Below, piece after piece: positions 7,229 through 10,349 of a stretch of 10,349 nucleotides of DNA; positions within the stretch are counted from its first letter, which is position 1, and every line of letters begins with the position of its first letter. This stretch comes from Hamiltosporidium magnivora (Eukaryota; Microsporidia; Dubosqiidae), in NCBI GenBank assembly GCA_004325065.1, contig PITI01000607.1, forward strand, positions 1-10,349. The letters are read 5' to 3'. The notes beneath the pieces were generated by a model that did not search any database, was not told the origin of the DNA, and worked only from the letters and a program-made list of their open reading frames with translations. The position numbers and the translations under genes are program-made.

Positions 7229-9070
7229 TTAATTAAAAAAATATTTGTTATTTTCTTTTTGTTCTCTGTCTTTGGCAGAATTTGGTTTGTTAACCCTTGG
7301 TCTAAAATTTTCAGGGTCTCTTCTAAATGTAATATCTAAATTCTTTAAAAATTTATTCATTCCATTTACAATATCTAATGGCGCGGATGCATTGCCTTTG
7401 ATACCAGGTTCTCCATCGAATACAATTACTTTATCTGCCAAATAAGTTCCAACAATCAAATCGTGTTCTACAACGAACGCTGTTTTCTTTTTGTTATAAA
7501 TAAATCTTTTAATGACCTTTGAAACAGCAATACGTTGATCTGAATCCAAATAAGCTGAAGGCTCATCTAGAAGATATATATCTGCTTCTTTACCAAGACA
7601 CATGGTTATAGCAACTCTTTGAAGTTCACCTCCGCTGAGACTGGATACTGTTCTATCATATAAATATTCTATACCGAACGGTTTAATTACATCAGTGATA
7701 AATGATAAATCAAGGAAGCTTACTCGTATTTTTGACATAAAAAGTTCTCTGACGGTTCCTTGAAATTTCGGCAAAATTTTCTGAGCTTTTAAACTGACCT
7801 TTGCACCGCAGAAAGTTTCATTATTATCATCAGATTTGATAACACCGGCTATCAAGCCAACCATAGTAGTTTTTCCCATTCCATTTTCACCCAGCAAAAC
7901 AATAATTTCAGAATTATTAAACGAACCAGCTTCTACATTCAGAGAAAATCTACTTTTATTTCCTTTCCATGTTTTTTTCATTGCATCGTATTTGTTATAA
8001 CTAATTTCTGCCCCAGAAGTTTCTGGTTTTTCTGAAATATTAAATTTTAAAGCTTCTTGTCTGAATCTCATGTTTTCAGTTGGCACGTAACCATCAAGAA
8101 AAATATTTATAGCATTTTTTATACTATAAGGTTGAGTTATGACACCATATGCTCCTGCTTTTCCATATAACACACATCCAAAGTCACACATCAAATCCAA
8201 AATTGCTAAATCATGTTCCACAACAATTACATACTTATCAGCTTTGCTAAGACTTCGTATGGCCTTGGCAACCAAAAGCCGTTGTTTAACATCCAAATAA
8301 CTTGAAGGTTCATCAAAAATATAAATATCTGATTTTTTAAGACAGGTGAGTAAAACACAGAATCTTTGTAATTCACCTCCACTCAATGCCTCCAAATCTC
8401 TTTCAATTATATTTTCTATCGAAAGAAGTGAAAGAAAAAAATCTTTTAAATTTCTTTCATCTTTTACTGCCAATACTTCTTTAACTGTAAGATTTTCATT
8501 CGAAAATTCTTTTTTTAAATTTTTTGGAACAGAATCGATGTATTGAATTTTAGAAACTGATTCAAGTTCGTTGCCAAGTAATTTTGTAAAATATCCTTGT
8601 AATTCAGATCCTTTGTAATTATCAAGAATTTCTATCCAATCTGGTGTTTCTTTAAATTTTCCTAAATTTGGTTTGATTTCACCAGCAAGAATTTTCAGTG
8701 CCGTAGATTTTCCTATACCATTGGTTCCAACTAAGCCAAGCACCTGCCCTTGTCTTGGCACAGGTAAACGGTGTAACTTAAATCCATTTTCTGTATATCT
8801 ATGTGACATGTCTTTCTCTAAACTTGTAGGAAGATTTATTATGGTTATCGCGCCAAAAGGACATTTTTTCTGACATGCACCGCAACCTATACACAAATAT
8901 TCACTTATTTGTGATATTTTACTGTCTTTTTTAACAACTATACAATCCTTTCCCATTTTATTAATCGGACAAGCCTTTTTACATTCAAGATTGCATTCAA
9001 ATGGTTTACACAATTCGGGGTTTACTATTGCAAGACGTGTTAATTTTGATTTTTCTATATTTTTTGCCAT
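7229..9070 (-). CDS. ABCE1/Rli1 ribosome-recycling Fe-S ABC ATPase
   Basis: A cytosolic twin-ATPase that splits ribosomes into subunits after termination (with eRF1 or Dom34) and takes part in initiation. Its two [4Fe-4S] clusters need the cytosolic Fe-S assembly route. The intronless 613-residue frame is close to the usual length (about 600). Cluster ligands are present: Cys21, 26, 30 and 34, Cys43, and Cys60, 63, 66 and 70 (LCIGCGACQKKCP). NBD1 has Walker A GTNGIGKST (115-123), Q-loop Q176, signature LSGGELQR (229-236), Walker B IYIFDEPSS (249-257) and H-loop H286. Hinge 1 is FLDGYVPTENMRFR (324-337). NBD2 has Walker A GENGMGKTT (394-402), Q430, signature LSGGELQR (478-485), Walker B IYLLDEPS (498-505) and H536. 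The C-terminal hinge region RPRVNKP leads to KYFFN, where the protein ends slightly short of the usual YFFLDN-type end. The ATG at 9070 is chosen; a TTG two codons upstream extends the frame but is not a likely start in a eukaryote. All catalytic residues are intact, so the gene should be functional. Confidence 0.97.
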   Translation of the reverse strand: MAKNIEKSKLTRLAIVNPELCKPFECNLECKKACPINKMGKDCIVVKKDSKISQISEYLCIGCGACQKKCPFGAITIINLPTSLEKDMSHRYTENGFKLHRLPVPRQGQVLGLVGTNGIGKSTALKILAGEIKPNLGKFKETPDWIEILDNYKGSELQGYFTKLLGNELESVSKIQYIDSVPKNLKKEFSNENLTVKEVLAVKDERNLKDFFLSLLSIENIIERDLEALSGGELQRFCVLLTCLKKSDIYIFDEPSSYLDVKQRLLVAKAIRSLSKADKYVIVVEHDLAILDLMCDFGCVLYGKAGAYGVITQPYSIKNAINIFLDGYVPTENMRFRQEALKFNISEKPETSGAEISYNKYDAMKKTWKGNKSRFSLNVEAGSFNNSEIIVLLGENGMGKTTMVGLIAGVIKSDDNNETFCGAKVSLKAQKILPKFQGTVRELFMSKIRVSFLDLSFITDVIKPFGIEYLYDRTVSSLSGGELQRVAITMCLGKEADIYLLDEPSAYLDSDQRIAVSKVIKRFIYNKKKTAFVVEHDLIVGTYLADKVIVFDGEPGIKGNASAPLDIVNGMNKFLKNLDITFRRDPENFRPRVNKPNSAKDREQKENNKYFFN

Positions 9071-9076
9071 TTTCAA

Positions 9077-9100
9077 GGGTCTTTTTAAATATTTATTTTA
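9077..9100 (-). promoter_or_regulatory. ABCE1 start-proximal CCC signal and TATA-like box
   Basis: On the minus strand a CCC triplet (9079-9077) sits at -9 to -7 from the ATG, in the context GACCCTTGAAAATG. CCC-type triplets placed just before the start codon are a known feature of microsporidian genes. Immediately upstream, 9100-9081 reads TAAAATAAATATTTAAAAAG, an A/T-only TATA-like tract. Such a short leader fits the compact promoters of this group. The CCC is notable because C runs are rare in the surrounding spacer; the TATA-like tract is weaker evidence because the background is AT-rich. Confidence 0.6.
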
Positions 9101-9526
9101 ACTCCTTCCGTCTATTAATTGAATAGATTACAACATAAAATACAAAATTTTTACACATTTTGATTCAAATCGGAATGTAAAACAAATCTTTTTATGGCTC
9201 CTCTTAATAAAATACAAAAGATATATTTTATTTTCAAATAAATTTTTAAAAGATTTAAAATTAAATAATTTTCTTGTATTTCCCTGTGTAATTTTCTTTA
9301 AAACAAAAATGCAAGATTAACTACAAAAGTACGATTGGTTTTTTCAACTAAAATTTTAGAAATAAATTTTAGTTTCCTATTATGTTTGAATGTAAAAGAT
9401 AAATATAAAAGAGTTATGAGTTTTGATATTCTTATAAATAAACACAATAGGTAATTAAAATAATAAAAGAAACCGTCATAATCTTTATGTTTATAATACT
9501 AGAAATATTCTTTGAGTTTAAATTTG
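9101..9526. other. AT-rich spacer upstream of ABCE1
   Basis: This stretch separates the ABCE1 promoter from the minisatellite. A plus-strand ATG at 9487 opens a frame that owes its length to the repeat array. No divergent gene, tRNA or structured RNA was found. Confidence 0.6.
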
Positions 9527-9863
9527 TATTTCTCTTATATTCTCTTATTCTCTTACATTCTCTTATATTCTCTTATTCTCTTATATTCTCTTATATTCTC
9601 TTATATTCTCTTATATTCTCTTATATTCTCTTATATTCTCTTATATTCTCTTACATTCTCTTATATTCTCTTATTCTCTTACATTCTCTTATATTCTTAT
9701 ATTCTTATATTCTCTTATATTCTCTTATATTCTCTTATATTCTCTTATTCTCTTACATTCTCTTATATTCTCTTATTCTCTTACATTCTCTTATATTCTT
9801 ATATTCTTATATTCTCTTATATTTTCTTATTTTCTTATATTTTCTTATATTTTCTTATATTTT
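9527..9863 (+). repeat. Minisatellite of TTATATTCTC-type units
   Basis: A tandem array of short units: A = TTATATTCTC (16 copies, seven in a row at 9581-9650), B = TTATTCTC (5), C = TTACATTCTC (5) and D = TTATATTC (4, as two DD pairs). At the right end the units change to TTATATTTTC and TTATTTTC (9817-9863). Unit order shows duplicated blocks: the 64-bp block CABCDDA occurs at 9651-9714 and 9753-9816, and the 46-bp block ABCAB at 9535-9580 and 9735-9780. The plus strand has no G from 9527 to 9865. Two long plus-strand open frames across the array (ending at 9891 and 9865) encode only Leu/Ile/Ser/Tyr/Phe repeats and are by-products of the repeat. Confidence 0.95.
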
Positions 9864-10349
9864 AAGCAAATATGTTCTTAAATTAGGTTAAGCTTTTTAG
9901 TTGCAAAAAATAGATTTATTTGAATTTCTTAAGAAAATAGTCTGAAAACATAGAAATTATTAAGTGAAAATAAGCAATCTTAAATTATCAAAAAATATAA
10001 TTAATATTATTATGATATTATCTATTATTAGGATTTTAGTGTGAACTACCTGATATAAATCTTCATCCTAATGTTTAATTATTGAAGAAGACAAATTTTC
10101 TTCTAAAAATAGAATTGAATGAAATTTTTTTAAATTTTTTGGTTAAAAATTTTATGAACCTTATTTATCGTTAAGATATGTAACATAATTAATGTGGTAT
10201 TGTATTAAACATCCTTCATCGTTTTTTGCTTATTTCTTCTTTTTCTCTCTGATTCGATAGATAGATGCGGTAAAAATATAATTTAAACAGCAAAAAAAAA
10301 CGTTGAAATTGTTAATGTATTGTTTTTTGTGTAGTGTGTATTCAAATTA
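9864..10349. other. AT-rich spacer, no gene seen
   Basis: A/T-rich sequence with no open frame of protein-like composition and no tRNA-like fold found by eye. A pyrimidine-rich tract at 10219-10250 is unexplained but unremarkable at this composition. Confidence 0.6.

Noticed and set aside
7245..8873. Three plus-strand frames of 66 codons (7245, 8346, 8673)
   Set aside because: They are antisense shadows of the ABCE1 gene.
7229..9070. Archaeal or bacterial origin of the ABCE1 gene
   Set aside because: ABCE1 is absent from bacteria; the sequence carries eukaryote-type hinge and C-terminal motifs, and the upstream region has no Shine-Dalgarno sequence at the right distance but does have a CCC signal.
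9071..9076. TTG start two codons upstream of the ABCE1 ATG
   Set aside because: Eukaryotic nuclear genes start at ATG; the ATG at 9070 has the CCC signal and the expected N-terminus.
9527..9863. Telomere or subtelomere repeat
   Set aside because: Units lack the G-rich strand typical of telomeric repeats, are internal to the window and are followed by ordinary spacer.
9487..9891. Two overlapping open frames of 134 and 117 codons, looking like hydrophobic membrane proteins
   Set aside because: Both are translations of the 10-bp/8-bp repeat (Leu/Ile/Ser/Tyr/Phe only). Any frame across a T-rich array without TAA/TAG/TGA on that strand stays open.

Overview
The window looks like a stretch of a large, very AT-rich microsporidian genome. 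Three things point there. The only intact gene is a eukaryotic-type ABCE1/Rli1 without introns. Its ATG is preceded at -9 to -7 by a CCC triplet, the type of start-proximal signal described for microsporidian genes. A retrotransposon fragment belongs to a non-LTR reverse-transcriptase family that I associate, from memory, with microsporidian genomes. Hand-counted 60-base samples give about 15-22% G+C in the spacers, 35% in the ABCE1 gene and 45% in the retroelement fragment. One intact gene in 10.3 kb is far sparser than in compact species such as Encephalitozoon and fits the expanded, repeat-bearing genomes (Hamiltosporidium-, Edhazardia- or Anncaliia-like). I do not assign a genus.

Layout. 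1-1156 is AT-rich spacer. 1157-1795 holds a 5'-truncated non-LTR retrotransposon on the minus strand, bounded by a perfect 13-bp direct repeat (target-site duplication). It carries the last part of the polyprotein, with one frameshift, and a 41-nt 3' tail. 1796-7228 is mostly spacer but includes three islands that look like decayed coding sequence (3219-3771 plus, 5155-5346 minus, 5683-6193 plus), a short GC-rich block ending in ten A (6523-6579) and a three-copy 14-bp repeat. 7229-9070 (minus) is the complete ABCE1/Rli1 gene, 613 codons, with its putative promoter just upstream. 9527-9863 is a minisatellite of 10- and 8-bp units with higher-order duplications and no G on the plus strand. The rest, to 10349, is AT-rich spacer.

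There is no operon or multi-gene system here. ABCE1 is a housekeeping gene (ribosome splitting and recycling, dependent on cytosolic Fe-S assembly). The rest reads as the product of retrotransposition, repeat expansion and gene decay. The most informative non-genic find is the retroelement insertion: both boundaries can be placed to the base, and it shows non-LTR integration with 5' truncation in this lineage. I found no convincing tRNA, rRNA, CRISPR array or undescribed defence-type system.
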